From Chloroflexi bacterium OLB15 (GTDB taxonomy: Bacteria > Chloroflexota > Anaerolineae > Aggregatilineales > Phototrophicaceae): a stretch of 40,953 nucleotides of DNA. The translations under genes were made by a program, and so were the position numbers. The stretch is taken from assembly GCA_001567085.1 (NCBI GenBank), contig LMZS01000189.1:1-40953 (forward strand). Reading direction: 5' to 3'. The notes beneath the pieces are model-generated. The model saw only the letters and a list, made by a program, of their open reading frames with translations, was not told the DNA's origin and did no database searches. Positions 1 to 8,002 of the stretch are shown here, piece after piece (the stretch's first letter is position 1; each line of letters opens with the position of its first letter).

Positions 1-1496
1 ACACCGTCGTATCGCTGCAAATTACGCAAATATTGCTCAAACGCCCGCCATTTAGCGCTTTCTTCTGCGCCCTTCAGCGTTTTGACCGGCATCCCTTTGG
101 CAGCTAACAGCGCGGCAACGCCGACGACGCCCAGCGCAATTGGCAAGCACAAAATACCTTCAACGGGAACATCTACCAAAAACAGCAGAAGCACCCCTAG
201 CGCAATGCTGGCGACGAGCAGCAGCCCCCCACAGCCCGACCACATTTGCCTTGTCGTATTCGGGCTGCGGCTGAAAAAGCCTTCGCTCACCAATTCGTCA
301 TAAACCTGCGATTTCAGCGTGGGGATAACGGTGTAAAACACGTTGCGCATAGACTCAAGGTTGCGAGACATCGCATTCCCGACAAATATCTTGTCCAGCA
401 TCATGTGTTCGTAAGGCCGCAAATCCGATGCTGGCTTATCAGTACGCTTATACGTGAACTGGCTGGTCGTGCCAATGCCAAATGGACCCGGCACATGATT
501 TTCTTCTATGACAATGTAGCCGCGAGTCGCCAGATCAAGCAAGGTAGACATGATATCGCGCAGGTCAACGATTTCGTCAACCAGCCCGCCAACGAGTGCC
601 GGAGGTAGATTGCCGGGCGGCTCAGACAGGTATTCCGGCGTCGCCACAAGCACCGGATCGCGCCCTGCGGTCAAATAGCGGGTGATGATAAAGAGCAGCC
701 CGCCCAGCCCAATCAGCGCCGACAAGGCAACAACGCCGATATTCAAAAAGGGCTTTACGTTCTCATCAAACGCCCGCTGCTGGTCAAAGCTGTCCTGCCA
801 TGATGGCTTTCGCGCATCCGGGTTATGCGGCATCTGCACGCGGATGCTGAACATTTCATTCCCTGTAATCGTTTCCCGCGCGCTAGCAACAACATTGGTT
901 CCATTCACTTGTACATCTGCGGGAACGCCGTAAGTCACTACCGGATCAATCTCTTCACGCGGCGCGTAGCCTGTGGGAAGCTGTACCCGTATCGTGCTTT
1001 CGCCAATGGAAAAGCCATAATGCTCAGAGGGGACGGCATCCCACCACAGTTGATCGCCGCCTTCATAGACGCGAATCGCGCCAACAACGTCATAGCTGAT
1101 TTCAAATTTGGCGCGACCGTTGGTAATCGGCTCGAAAAAGTAGTAGATGATCTCGAATGCGCCATCTTCGTTAATACCCGTGCAAAATGTGCCAGCCCGC
1201 CGGCCGCAGGATTGGCTCATGGCGCGGCCATCCTGCGAGAGGGTGACGTTGCGAATATCTTCAACCCGATCCAGCTCAATATACGCCGAGCCGTAGCTAA
1301 ACGATCCGGTAAAGCTCACATCGTGGGTTTCGGTCACACGAAACTGGTTGGAAGCCGCATCTACACCATCAATAGTCACATCCCACGCATTCCAGAATAC
1401 CGAGCGCGATTGTGCGAATGCTGGATATACGCTGATGAGCAGCAAGGTGAGCAACGCCACGAGGCTGTAAAGTGTGCGCTTAAAAATCTTATTCAT
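1..1496 (-). CDS. DUF2207 predicted membrane protein, C-terminus cut by window edge
   Basis: The minus strand reads open from ATG at 1496 to the left edge (498 codons, no stop). It starts with a signal peptide (MNKIFKRTLYSLVALLTLLL, then an AFAQ cleavage site) and continues with an extracellular beta-rich domain of roughly residues 30-235, with Cys residues in a SQSCGRRAGTFCTG stretch. One transmembrane helix follows near residue 245, then a cytoplasmic winged-helix-like part, two more hydrophobic segments, and AKWRAFEQYLRNLQRYDG, which is characteristic of DUF2207. Known family: predicted membrane proteins of unknown function with this layout. AAGGAG lies 14 bases before the ATG, longer than usual. 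The end of the protein is outside the window. Plus-strand ORFs here are antisense shadows. Confidence 0.8.
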   Translation of the reverse strand, partial: MNKIFKRTLYSLVALLTLLLISVYPAFAQSRSVFWNAWDVTIDGVDAASNQFRVTETHDVSFTGSFSYGSAYIELDRVEDIRNVTLSQDGRAMSQSCGRRAGTFCTGINEDGAFEIIYYFFEPITNGRAKFEISYDVVGAIRVYEGGDQLWWDAVPSEHYGFSIGESTIRVQLPTGYAPREEIDPVVTYGVPADVQVNGTNVVASARETITGNEMFSIRVQMPHNPDARKPSWQDSFDQQRAFDENVKPFLNIGVVALSALIGLGGLLFIITRYLTAGRDPVLVATPEYLSEPPGNLPPALVGGLVDEIVDLRDIMSTLLDLATRGYIVIEENHVPGPFGIGTTSQFTYKRTDKPASDLRPYEHMMLDKIFVGNAMSRNLESMRNVFYTVIPTLKSQVYDELVSEGFFSRSPNTTRQMWSGCGGLLLVASIALGVLLLFLVDVPVEGILCLPIALGVVGVAALLAAKGMPVKTLKGAEESAKWRAFEQYLRNLQRYDG

Positions 1497-1635
1497 AAAA
1501 GGCGAAATAACTCCTTATAGCTTTGTAATGCAGCATTGGATACCGAGTATAGCATCGTTGGCCTACAGATTTCCGGCCACCCTGTAATATATACGATTTT
1601 GCCGGTACTTACGTCGCGGCAGATTGGCGAGATGC

Positions 1636-1734
1636 TTATAGATGTGGGTTGTTTTCCAGCGCACGCTCAATAGCAGCGTAGCAAGCCCCGCTATGATCCC
1701 ATCCGCCGCTGCGGGTGCGTGATGTACCCCTCAA
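1636..1734 (-). CDS. possible small ORF or decayed coding remnant (32 codons)
   Basis: In the gap between the kinase gene and the DUF2207 gene, one minus-strand frame opens with TTG overlapping the kinase stop and runs to TAA. The peptide is plausible-looking: RSGGWDHSGACYAAI, then ERALENNPHL. It has no clear ribosome binding site and no family I recognise. It could be the tail of a decayed gene, a small coupled ORF, or chance. The rest of 1497-1635 shows only a candidate -10 (TATACT read on the minus strand near 1550) for the DUF2207 gene. Confidence 0.2.
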   Translation of the reverse strand: MRGTSRTRSGGWDHSGACYAAIERALENNPHL

Positions 1735-2939
1735 AACCGCGCTTGAAATACGGCAATATACAGGGGGATCAAACAAGCTACAGACATGAATGCCAGCAGC
1801 GCTAGCACAATCGTTGGAATATCCAATGATGAGCGCGGTTGTTCATCACGCGGTGTATAGGGTGCGCTGTATGCTTGCGAGTTATACGCCTGCGGATTGT
1901 ATGGTTGAGAGACCGGCGCTGAATTCTGCACAGGATATGGGTTAGCAACCGGTGGCGCATATCCGCCAAAGCGCGGCGGGTTTGGCGCTAAATCAACGCG
2001 CTGCGTCGGCACGGGATCAACAGGCTGCTGCGGATATACAGGTTGAGGTGGCGGCATCTGCGCCGCAGCAGAGACTGGAGGCATGGGCGGCGGCGTTGAA
2101 ACATACCCACCCCGTTCGCGTTCCTGATATGACTTGAGCACGTTCCCCAGTTGATCCGCCATGCGGTAGCGCTGTGAGGGGTCTTTGCCCATAGTTCTAT
2201 AGATAATCTGCGCCAGATTGGGCGGCACATTCGGGTTGATCTCGGTGACCATCGGCACTGGAGATTGCAAGTGCGCCAGCGCCAGTTCGCGTTGATCTTT
2301 ACCTGAGTACGGCGGTCTGCCCGCCAGCATCTCAAACATTACGATGCCGATAGAATACACATCCGAAGCGGTTGTCGGGCGCTCGCCCCGCGCTTGTTCC
2401 GGCGAGAAATAATGCGGACTGCCCCACACCACCGCCTGCCGTTCGCCGGGGGTACCGCTGGCAAGCGCCTGCGCGATTCCAAAGTCCGTCACCTTCAGCA
2501 CGTCTTCGCGCGTCACCAGAATATTCTGAGGCTTAATATCTGCGTGAACGATGCCTGCGCGATGGGCAAAGCCGATCCCCGCGCAAATTTGAATTGCAAA
2601 ATTGAGGACGCGATCCAGCGCCAGCGGCGATTCTGTTTTGATCACCTTTTTCAGGTCTTGCCCATCTACAAATTCCATCACCAGAAACTGCGTATTATCG
2701 CTGGTGCCAAAATCGTAGACCGTGACAATATTGGGGTGTGACAAATTCGCGACGCTGCGCGCTTCGTTTTTGAAACGAGCCGCAAAAGATGCATCGCTGG
2801 TCAAACTGGGACGTAAAATCTTAATCGCTACTGTGCGCCCCAGCGAAAGGTCTTGCGCTTTATAGATGACCGCCATCCCGCCAGAGCCAATTTGCTGGAT
2901 TAAGCGGTAGCGATTGTTCAGTAAGGTATCATTACTCAT
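1731..2939 (-). CDS. Ser/Thr protein kinase, PknB-like, with C-terminal membrane anchor
   Basis: Eukaryotic-like Ser/Thr kinase of 402 aa. The kinase domain covers about residues 10-275: glycine loop IGSGGMAVIYKA (17-28), ATP lysine K40 in VAIKIL, helix-C E59, catalytic loop HADIKPQN with D134, DFG at 152-154, and SPE in place of APE. The usual HRD arginine is alanine, so this is a non-RD kinase. Residues 280-370 form a Pro/Gln/Tyr-rich linker. A single transmembrane segment (about 376-398) ends the protein, and only a few residues follow, so there is no extracellular PASTA sensor. The gene begins 24 bases after the dGTPase stop and is probably co-transcribed with it. Signal and targets cannot be read from sequence. 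Confidence 0.93.
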   Translation of the reverse strand: MSNDTLLNNRYRLIQQIGSGGMAVIYKAQDLSLGRTVAIKILRPSLTSDASFAARFKNEARSVANLSHPNIVTVYDFGTSDNTQFLVMEFVDGQDLKKVIKTESPLALDRVLNFAIQICAGIGFAHRAGIVHADIKPQNILVTREDVLKVTDFGIAQALASGTPGERQAVVWGSPHYFSPEQARGERPTTASDVYSIGIVMFEMLAGRPPYSGKDQRELALAHLQSPVPMVTEINPNVPPNLAQIIYRTMGKDPSQRYRMADQLGNVLKSYQERERGGYVSTPPPMPPVSAAAQMPPPQPVYPQQPVDPVPTQRVDLAPNPPRFGGYAPPVANPYPVQNSAPVSQPYNPQAYNSQAYSAPYTPRDEQPRSSLDIPTIVLALLAFMSVACLIPLYIAVFQARF

Positions 2940-2963
2940 GCTGTTTCCCGCGTTCTCTTTCGT

Positions 2964-4115
2964 TCAAGGCCGCATTTCGGGGTCAAACAGACGGCGGTAT
3001 TCTAACAGCGCGCTCCGATCTGTCATACTGGCAATATAGTCTGCAATAGTACGCATTTGCCCTTTTTGCCTTGCCTCATCCTGATAAGCTGGCGGCAGTT
3101 GACGGGGATCGCTGTTAAAGGCCTCAAATAATTCAGTGATAAAACGTTCAGCCCGCGTTTGCATACGAATAACGCGGTAATGACGATACATCTTCTCATA
3201 TAAAAATGCTTTTAATTCACGGCTGTATTCGGTAACCGTATGGCTATAGCGAACGATTCTTGCCGGGTAGCTTTGAATGGCATGGCTGTCTTGCGGGTTG
3301 AGCTTTTGCAGCTCGTCGGCGGTAACTGAAACAGCATCATCAACGCATATACCGACAATTTCACGCACCAGTATATGCCGTTTTATGTCGTCAATAGCGT
3401 CCGAATCCCAGCCTCGCCGTTCGCAAATAAACCGCCAGATAGCCAACTGCTTCAGATCAACAGATGTGATTAGCCCGGCATTCAGACCATCATCCAGATC
3501 ATGCGCGTTATAAGCCAGCGAGTCAGAAAAATCAGCAATTTGCGCCTCAAGGCTGGGGCCAAGCTCAGAAGTCAGCCCAATTGCCGCGCTTACATCAATG
3601 GTTGTTTCATGCTTGGCAATGCCATCCAGCGTTTCTTGCGTCAGGTTTAGCCCGTTCCAGTTCGGGTAACGCTGCTCTAGTTCGGTAACCACCCGATAAG
3701 ACTGAAAGTTGTGGTTAAATCCCCCCTCATCTTTCATCAACCTGTCTAAGGCGCGCTCTCCAGCGTGCCCAAAAGGCGGGTGTCCCAGATCATGAGCAAG
3801 GCAAATCGCCTCAACCAGGTCTTCATTTACCCCCAGTGTACGGGCAATCGTCCGGCCTATCTGGGCAACTTCCAGCGTGTGCGTCAGGCGGGTGCGGTTG
3901 TAATCCCCCTCATCGTTAACGAATACCTGCGTTTTGTATTCCAGCCTGCGAAATGCCGCCGAATGGAGTACACGGTCACGATCGCGCTGAAATGAGGTGC
4001 GGTAGCGCGGCTCTTCCTCAAGATATTGCCGCCCCACGCTGTTTTTGCTGAGCGTAGCATAAGGAGCAAGCCATTGGGCTTCCCGTGTTTCTAGCGCTTC
4101 ACGATCAAAAAACAT
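2964..4115 (-). CDS. dgt: deoxyguanosinetriphosphate triphosphohydrolase (dGTPase)
   Basis: HD-superfamily phosphohydrolase of 383 aa that hydrolyses dNTPs, typically dGTP, to the nucleoside and triphosphate. Metal-site motifs are visible: RLTHTLEVAQIGRTIAR with the first His, AHDLGHPPFGHAGE with the HD pair and second His, and the distal Asp in AYNAHDLDDGL. The start region, ending in HSAAFRRLEYKTQVF, is typical of the family. The length matches the shorter bacterial dGTPase-like group rather than the 505-aa E. coli Dgt, so the exact dNTP preference is uncertain. The kinase gene follows after 24 bases, which suggests an operon. A role in dNTP pool balance is inferred from the family. Confidence 0.92.
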   Translation of the reverse strand: MFFDREALETREAQWLAPYATLSKNSVGRQYLEEEPRYRTSFQRDRDRVLHSAAFRRLEYKTQVFVNDEGDYNRTRLTHTLEVAQIGRTIARTLGVNEDLVEAICLAHDLGHPPFGHAGERALDRLMKDEGGFNHNFQSYRVVTELEQRYPNWNGLNLTQETLDGIAKHETTIDVSAAIGLTSELGPSLEAQIADFSDSLAYNAHDLDDGLNAGLITSVDLKQLAIWRFICERRGWDSDAIDDIKRHILVREIVGICVDDAVSVTADELQKLNPQDSHAIQSYPARIVRYSHTVTEYSRELKAFLYEKMYRHYRVIRMQTRAERFITELFEAFNSDPRQLPPAYQDEARQKGQMRTIADYIASMTDRSALLEYRRLFDPEMRP

Positions 4116-4154
4116 AACTTAGGCCGCTCCTTTGACTGAATAACGTGCTTCCCA

Positions 4155-4163
4155 TGTTATAAT
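4155..4163 (+). promoter_or_regulatory. extended -10 promoter element for the coiled-coil gene
   Basis: TGTTATAAT is a perfect -10 with an upstream TG dinucleotide (extended -10), 39 bases before the ATG at 4202. A TTGACT at 4132 is 20 bases upstream, too far for a good -35, which fits an extended -10 promoter. Confidence 0.5.
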
Positions 4164-4201
4164 TCTATTCAGAAAGCTTTCTAGCGGTGGAGCAATACAA
4201 G

Positions 4202-5503
4202 ATGGACGTACAACAAGCCGCCCGGATGATCGAATGGCTGGATGAAGAACGCCGTCGCGACAAAACGGTGATCGCGACGTTACAGGAACGGTTGGCACAG
4301 CAGCAAGAAGTCATAGAAACTTTATCACGGCGCTTAAACGGTATCGAATCTGACCAGACCACGCTGCGTACACAGGTCATGCCCTCTGGCAAGGATACCG
4401 AAATATTAGAGCAGATGCGCAAAGAAATGCATCAAATGCTCGAAGCCGTAGAAGCCAAACGCCTCGCAGCCGAGCGTGAAGCCGAGCGACGCGCCGATCT
4501 GGGGCGGGAAACCGTCGCCCGACCCGTGCGTGAACTCAGCGAAAAAATCTCAAAACTGGAACGGCAAACAACCGAACTTCCGGCAATTTCTGTCGAGAAA
4601 GATCGCCTTGCCAGCACCGTTTCTACGATGCAGCAGCGTATCGAAGACCTGTTCAAGCGCCTTGAAGAGCCGGATCGCCGGCTGGCATTTCTTGAAGAGC
4701 AGCGCCGTACCGACTCGCGCCGCTTGAGCGAAATCGAATCCGAATTGCCGGAAGTTCGCAAGCAGTTCGACGCGATCAAGCCCAAAATCTCACTGCTTGA
4801 AGACTTATCGCTGCGTAACGAGCGTAAGGTGCAGGATGTCACCAATGGTGACCGTGAGCGCCGTGAGCAGATTCAGCAGTTTATTGATCAGCAAACGCTC
4901 TTGCTGCAGCAGCGCGATACGCAGGTCACCGACCTGATGAAGCGCTTTGCCGAAAATGATGAAGCCATGAAGCGCAATATGGAGCGCTTTGAGACGTGGG
5001 CAGAAGCCTACCGCGAAATGAAGCGCATCATTGACGATTTCGAGCGTATTGGCGACCGTTTGGAACGCCGCATCAACGAAGTCGCCGAAATGCAGCGCCT
5101 AAGTGAGGATCGTTTCCGCCAGGAGTGGAACGATTGGCGCTCTGAAGATCAGAAACGCTGGAAAACCTTCACGCTCTCCACTGATGAAGTGTGGAAACAG
5201 CATGACCGCGATTTCGAGAAATTCATGCAGCGCATGGGGGATATGGAAAATCAATTCCCGCCCTTGCAAGACAGCCTGAATCGGCTTTGGAATCTTGAAC
5301 GCGAGCGCGCGCAGCTATACCGCGAACGCTACCAGTCGCTGCTGCTGCAGCACGACACAACAGCGGCCAACGCGCCCCCGCCGCCCGTGCCTAACAGCCA
5401 GGTAAATTCAGCGGTGCGTTCAACCGGAGAAACCAGCGCTGTCGCCGCCGGTCAAACCAACACCAATGGAACATCATCTTCCGCGCGAAATGGCAGCGGG
5501 TGA
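4202..5503 (+). CDS. large coiled-coil protein of unknown function
   Basis: This is a 433-aa protein made almost entirely of Glu/Arg/Gln-rich heptads, from MDVQQAARMIEWLDEERR to about residue 385, followed by a Pro/Ser/Thr/Gly-rich tail. It has no signal peptide and no membrane segment, so it is probably cytosolic. I chose ATG 4202 because GGTGGAG lies nine bases upstream; a GTG at 4187 would add five residues. The style resembles SMC- or cytoskeleton-like coiled coils, but no enzymatic domain or family motif is visible. It is a single-gene unit between divergent dgt and convergent murA, with its own promoter and terminator. Function is unknown. Confidence 0.85.
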   Translation: MDVQQAARMIEWLDEERRRDKTVIATLQERLAQQQEVIETLSRRLNGIESDQTTLRTQVMPSGKDTEILEQMRKEMHQMLEAVEAKRLAAEREAERRADLGRETVARPVRELSEKISKLERQTTELPAISVEKDRLASTVSTMQQRIEDLFKRLEEPDRRLAFLEEQRRTDSRRLSEIESELPEVRKQFDAIKPKISLLEDLSLRNERKVQDVTNGDRERREQIQQFIDQQTLLLQQRDTQVTDLMKRFAENDEAMKRNMERFETWAEAYREMKRIIDDFERIGDRLERRINEVAEMQRLSEDRFRQEWNDWRSEDQKRWKTFTLSTDEVWKQHDRDFEKFMQRMGDMENQFPPLQDSLNRLWNLERERAQLYRERYQSLLLQHDTTAANAPPPPVPNSQVNSAVRSTGETSAVAAGQTNTNGTSSSARNGSG

Positions 5504-5534
5504 GTTTTAACGCCGCTTTCTACCCCTGATCGGC

Positions 5535-5567
5535 AAAAAAGGACGCTCAAGGTTGGGCGTCCTTTTT
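5535..5567. terminator. bidirectional intrinsic terminator between coiled-coil gene and murA
   Basis: GGACGC (5541-5546) pairs with GCGTCC (5557-5562), with inner CAA/TTG pairing. It is flanked by six A on the left and five T on the right, so it can work for both convergent genes. Confidence 0.85.
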
Positions 5568-5586
5568 GTTTCCAGGCTGCTGAATA

Positions 5587-6933
5587 CTATGCTGAAGCCC
5601 AGCCTGGGCGGGTAGGCTCAATAGGCTCTGTGGGCATTTCACCAACGTTCACCCGCACAATATTCGCGCCTAAAGCGTTCAATTTTTGTTCGACGTTCTC
5701 GTAGCCCTTATCAATCTGCTGGATGTTGGAGATGCGGGTTTCGCCACGCGCCGCCAGCGCCGCCAGTAGCAGCGCCATACCTGCGCGAATATCCGGGCTG
5801 GAAATATAGGGAACCCCTTTCAGCGCCGTTGGCCCCTGTACCAGCACGCGATGCGGATCGCACAGCGTAATACGCGCCCCCATGCGCGAGAGTTTATCGG
5901 TGAAGAAGAAGCGGCTTTCGTACATCCAGTCATGAAACAGGATGCTTCCGGCGCACTGCGTCGCCATTACCAGAGCGATGCTCATCAAATCAGGCGGAAA
6001 AGCAGGCCATGGCTGTGCTTTAAGGATGGGGATGCGATTGCCTAAATCTGGCACAATACTCAGGGATTGATGCGCGGGGACATAAACATCTTCGCCCTGT
6101 ATTTCAAAGCGCACGCCAAGCCGCTCATACGCCAGCCCAATCATTTCCAGATGTTGCGGGTCGGCTTTACGGAGCAGAATGCTGCCGCCAGTCATCGCAG
6201 CCGCGCCAATATAGCTGCCCACTTCCATGAAGTCTGCGCCAACCCGGCCTTCCCCGCCATGCAGCTTTTCGACGCCGGTGATAATCAGCCGGTTTGAGCC
6301 TATGCCCTCAATCTGCGCGCCAAGCTGATTCAACATCAGGCACAAATCTTGCACATGCGGCTCACTGGCGGCATTTTTGAGGGTAGTAGTGCCTTTTGCC
6401 AGCACCGCCGCCATGATCGCATTTTCAGTCGCCGTCACGCTGGCTTCAAAGAGCAGAATATCAGCCCCGCGAAGTTCGGCAGCCTTCATTGTAAACGCGC
6501 CGCCATCGTAACGAATCTCAGCGCCCAAACGTCGCAGCGCCGAGATATGCTGATCTAAACGGCGTTCACCGATAGCATCCCCGCCCGGCACCGGCAGATA
6601 CACTTCGCCGCAGCGTGCCAGCATCGGGCCAGCTAACACAATGCTAGCGCGAAGTTTTTGAGCAAGGCGCGCATCAATTTGTGTTGAGGTCACGTTACGC
6701 GCATGAACGCGCATCGTGCGCGGCGCAATCCAATCAATCACCACGCCCAAACCGCGCATAATTTCTGCCAGCACGCGCACATCCCCGATATCAGGCATGT
6801 TGTGCAGGATCACAGGTTCTTCAGTCAGCAGGCAGGCGGGCAGCATTTTCAAAGCCGCGTTCTTATTCCCCCCTACCGTTATCTCGCCATTTAAGGGATG
6901 GCCGCCCTCAATCACAAACTGCTGCATCATCAC
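5587..6933 (-). CDS. murA: UDP-N-acetylglucosamine 1-carboxyvinyltransferase, Cys-to-Asp variant
   Basis: MurA transfers enolpyruvate from PEP to UDP-GlcNAc, the first committed step of peptidoglycan synthesis, in the cytoplasm. The 448-aa protein has the EPSP-synthase-like double fold. It begins with FVIEGGHPLNGEITVGGNKN (PEP-site Lys24) and has the loop VPGGDAIGERRLDQH. The position of the catalytic and fosfomycin-reactive Cys (E. coli Cys115) is Asp119 here. Known from mycobacterial and chlamydial MurA: Asp keeps activity but gives intrinsic fosfomycin resistance. The start is a triple ATG; the first overlaps the upstream SAM hydrolase stop by four bases, indicating translational coupling. 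Confidence 0.95.
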   Translation of the reverse strand: MMMQQFVIEGGHPLNGEITVGGNKNAALKMLPACLLTEEPVILHNMPDIGDVRVLAEIMRGLGVVIDWIAPRTMRVHARNVTSTQIDARLAQKLRASIVLAGPMLARCGEVYLPVPGGDAIGERRLDQHISALRRLGAEIRYDGGAFTMKAAELRGADILLFEASVTATENAIMAAVLAKGTTTLKNAASEPHVQDLCLMLNQLGAQIEGIGSNRLIITGVEKLHGGEGRVGADFMEVGSYIGAAAMTGGSILLRKADPQHLEMIGLAYERLGVRFEIQGEDVYVPAHQSLSIVPDLGNRIPILKAQPWPAFPPDLMSIALVMATQCAGSILFHDWMYESRFFFTDKLSRMGARITLCDPHRVLVQGPTALKGVPYISSPDIRAGMALLLAALAARGETRISNIQQIDKGYENVEQKLNALGANIVRVNVGEMPTEPIEPTRPGWASA

Positions 6934-7781
6934 GCCTTTAACTGAATTTGCACCGGATCGCCCACTTTCACATCTAACCGTCGGGCAGCGCTGCCATCGC
7001 GCACGGCAATCTCCAGAAACCCTTCACTGCCAATCAGCGTTCCCAACGCTCCGTCCCGCATAGCCGCATATGTTTTGACCAGCGGAGAAATCAATTGCCC
7101 GCCAATAGCAACAGCCAGGCTCTGCGAATCAAGAGTCCGTGATTCTGAAGCTGCCCCAAACGCTGATTGCAGCGTTAATAGACGATCATCCATCCAGCGC
7201 ATCCTGCCAATAGTCGTCACAATATTGCCAAATGTATCAATATCCCACACATTTCCGGTGATCAAATCGCCAGAAATTACACATTCAGGCAGTTGTAGTT
7301 GGGTCAGATTTTCTGCCTCACCGCCCATTTCAGCAAGCGCAGCGCCGCTGGCGATATACGCTGCCGCTGGTGAAAATATATCGCGTCCATGAAAAGTCGC
7401 GCTCAGATTTGACAGCCGGTAATTGCTGTTCGCAAGTTCAACCGCCGCAGGGCGTTCGCTCGCGGGAACGCTCAGGACATACGTCAGCAAACCGTTATCC
7501 GGCGCAATAAATACCCTGCCCTGATGCCGCACAGCAATTGCCCGCCGTGATGATCCCACCCCTGGATCCACTACCGCGACAAATATTGTGCCTTCAGGGA
7601 AATATGCATAAGCGTTAAACAGGGTATAGGCCGCTTTGCGAATGTTCTGTGGGGGGATCGTATGGGTAATATCCACTATTTGCGCCTGCGGGTAAATGCC
7701 AAGAATCACGCCTTTCATCACGCCAACATAGTGATCATGAATGCCAAAATCGGTTAAAAGCGCGATAATCGAAGGCCGCAT
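6930..7781 (-). CDS. S-adenosyl-L-methionine hydrolase (adenosine-forming), DUF62 family
   Basis: 283-aa protein of the SAM hydroxide adenosyltransferase/fluorinase fold. Typical motifs are LLTDFGIHDHYVGVMKG (N-terminal Asp), DITHTIPPQNI, VDPGVGSSRRAI, APDNGLLT, and FHGRDIFSPAAA. Known chemistry of the non-halogenating members is hydrolysis of SAM to adenosine and methionine. I chose ATG 7781 (MRPSIIALLTDF). A longer version to 7898 would run through the his promoter and the his leader ORF and has no family-like residues. Expression appears to start from a -10 TATAAT (minus, 7822-7827) overlapping the his promoter. The gene couples to murA by ATGA overlap. Confidence 0.88.
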   Translation of the reverse strand: MRPSIIALLTDFGIHDHYVGVMKGVILGIYPQAQIVDITHTIPPQNIRKAAYTLFNAYAYFPEGTIFVAVVDPGVGSSRRAIAVRHQGRVFIAPDNGLLTYVLSVPASERPAAVELANSNYRLSNLSATFHGRDIFSPAAAYIASGAALAEMGGEAENLTQLQLPECVISGDLITGNVWDIDTFGNIVTTIGRMRWMDDRLLTLQSAFGAASESRTLDSQSLAVAIGGQLISPLVKTYAAMRDGALGTLIGSEGFLEIAVRDGSAARRLDVKVGDPVQIQLKA

Positions 7782-7800
7782 GTAATCCCCAAAATCCCGT

Positions 7801-7829
7801 TTGACAAGTATTTTGCCGCAAATTATACT
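7801..7829 (+). promoter_or_regulatory. sigma-70-type promoter of the his operon leader
   Basis: TTGACA (7801-7806), a 17-base spacer, and TATACT (7824-7829). Transcription should begin near 7836, about 24 bases before the leader ATG. This is the best promoter match I saw in the window. Confidence 0.85.
7822..7827 (-). promoter_or_regulatory. -10 element for the SAM hydrolase-murA unit, overlapping the his -10
   Basis: The minus strand reads TATAAT at 7827-7822, about 41 bases before the DUF62 ATG at 7781. It shares bases with the plus-strand TATACT. The -35 region on this strand is poor (3/6). Confidence 0.45.
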
Positions 7830-7859
7830 TCTCTCGTGCCTACCTACCCAGAGATAATC

Positions 7860-7925
7860 ATGCGCGCGCTTTACCACCATCACCATTTCACACATCAACC
7901 CAATCTGGTGCTGGCCTGCGCGTAG
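7860..7925 (+). CDS. hisL: his operon leader peptide (21 aa, four consecutive His)
   Basis: A short ORF runs from ATG 7860 to TAG 7925, between the promoter and an intrinsic terminator directly before hisH. Codons 6-9 are CAC CAT CAC CAT and codon 12 is CAT, giving HHHHFTH: five His in seven codons. A GAG lies six bases before the ATG. In known attenuation systems such as enterobacterial hisL, ribosome stalling at His codons under histidine starvation favours an antiterminator. Here CACCA in the His codons can pair with TGGTG (7906-7910). The downstream GGCCTGC (7913-7919) can pair with GCAGTCC (7954-7960), which overlaps the terminator stem, with one mismatch. The attenuation mechanism is inferred; the parts are seen directly. 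Confidence 0.85.
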   Translation: MRALYHHHHFTHQPNLVLACA

Positions 7926-7955
7926 TTTGCACGTTCAACTTGAATTTGTAATTGC

Positions 7956-7983
7956 AGTCCCCGCACAACGCGGGGATTTTTTT
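7956..7983 (+). terminator. his operon attenuator (intrinsic terminator)
   Basis: TCCCCGC (7958-7964), loop ACAAC, GCGGGGA (7970-7976), then seven T (7977-7983). It sits between the leader stop and the hisH ribosome binding site (AAGGAG at 7990-7995). A strong terminator inside a 5' leader implies conditional readthrough. Confidence 0.88.
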
Positions 7984-8002
7984 GTTCATAAGGAGCAGCA
8001 AT

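Noticed and set aside
825..1520. 231-codon plus-strand ORF
   Set aside because: It is antisense to the DUF2207 gene, whose minus-strand reading has a signal peptide, membrane segments and a family signature.
7782..7898. N-terminal extension of the SAM hydrolase
   Set aside because: Would cover the his promoter and part of the leader ORF, and its residues do not resemble the family, which begins at the TDFG region.
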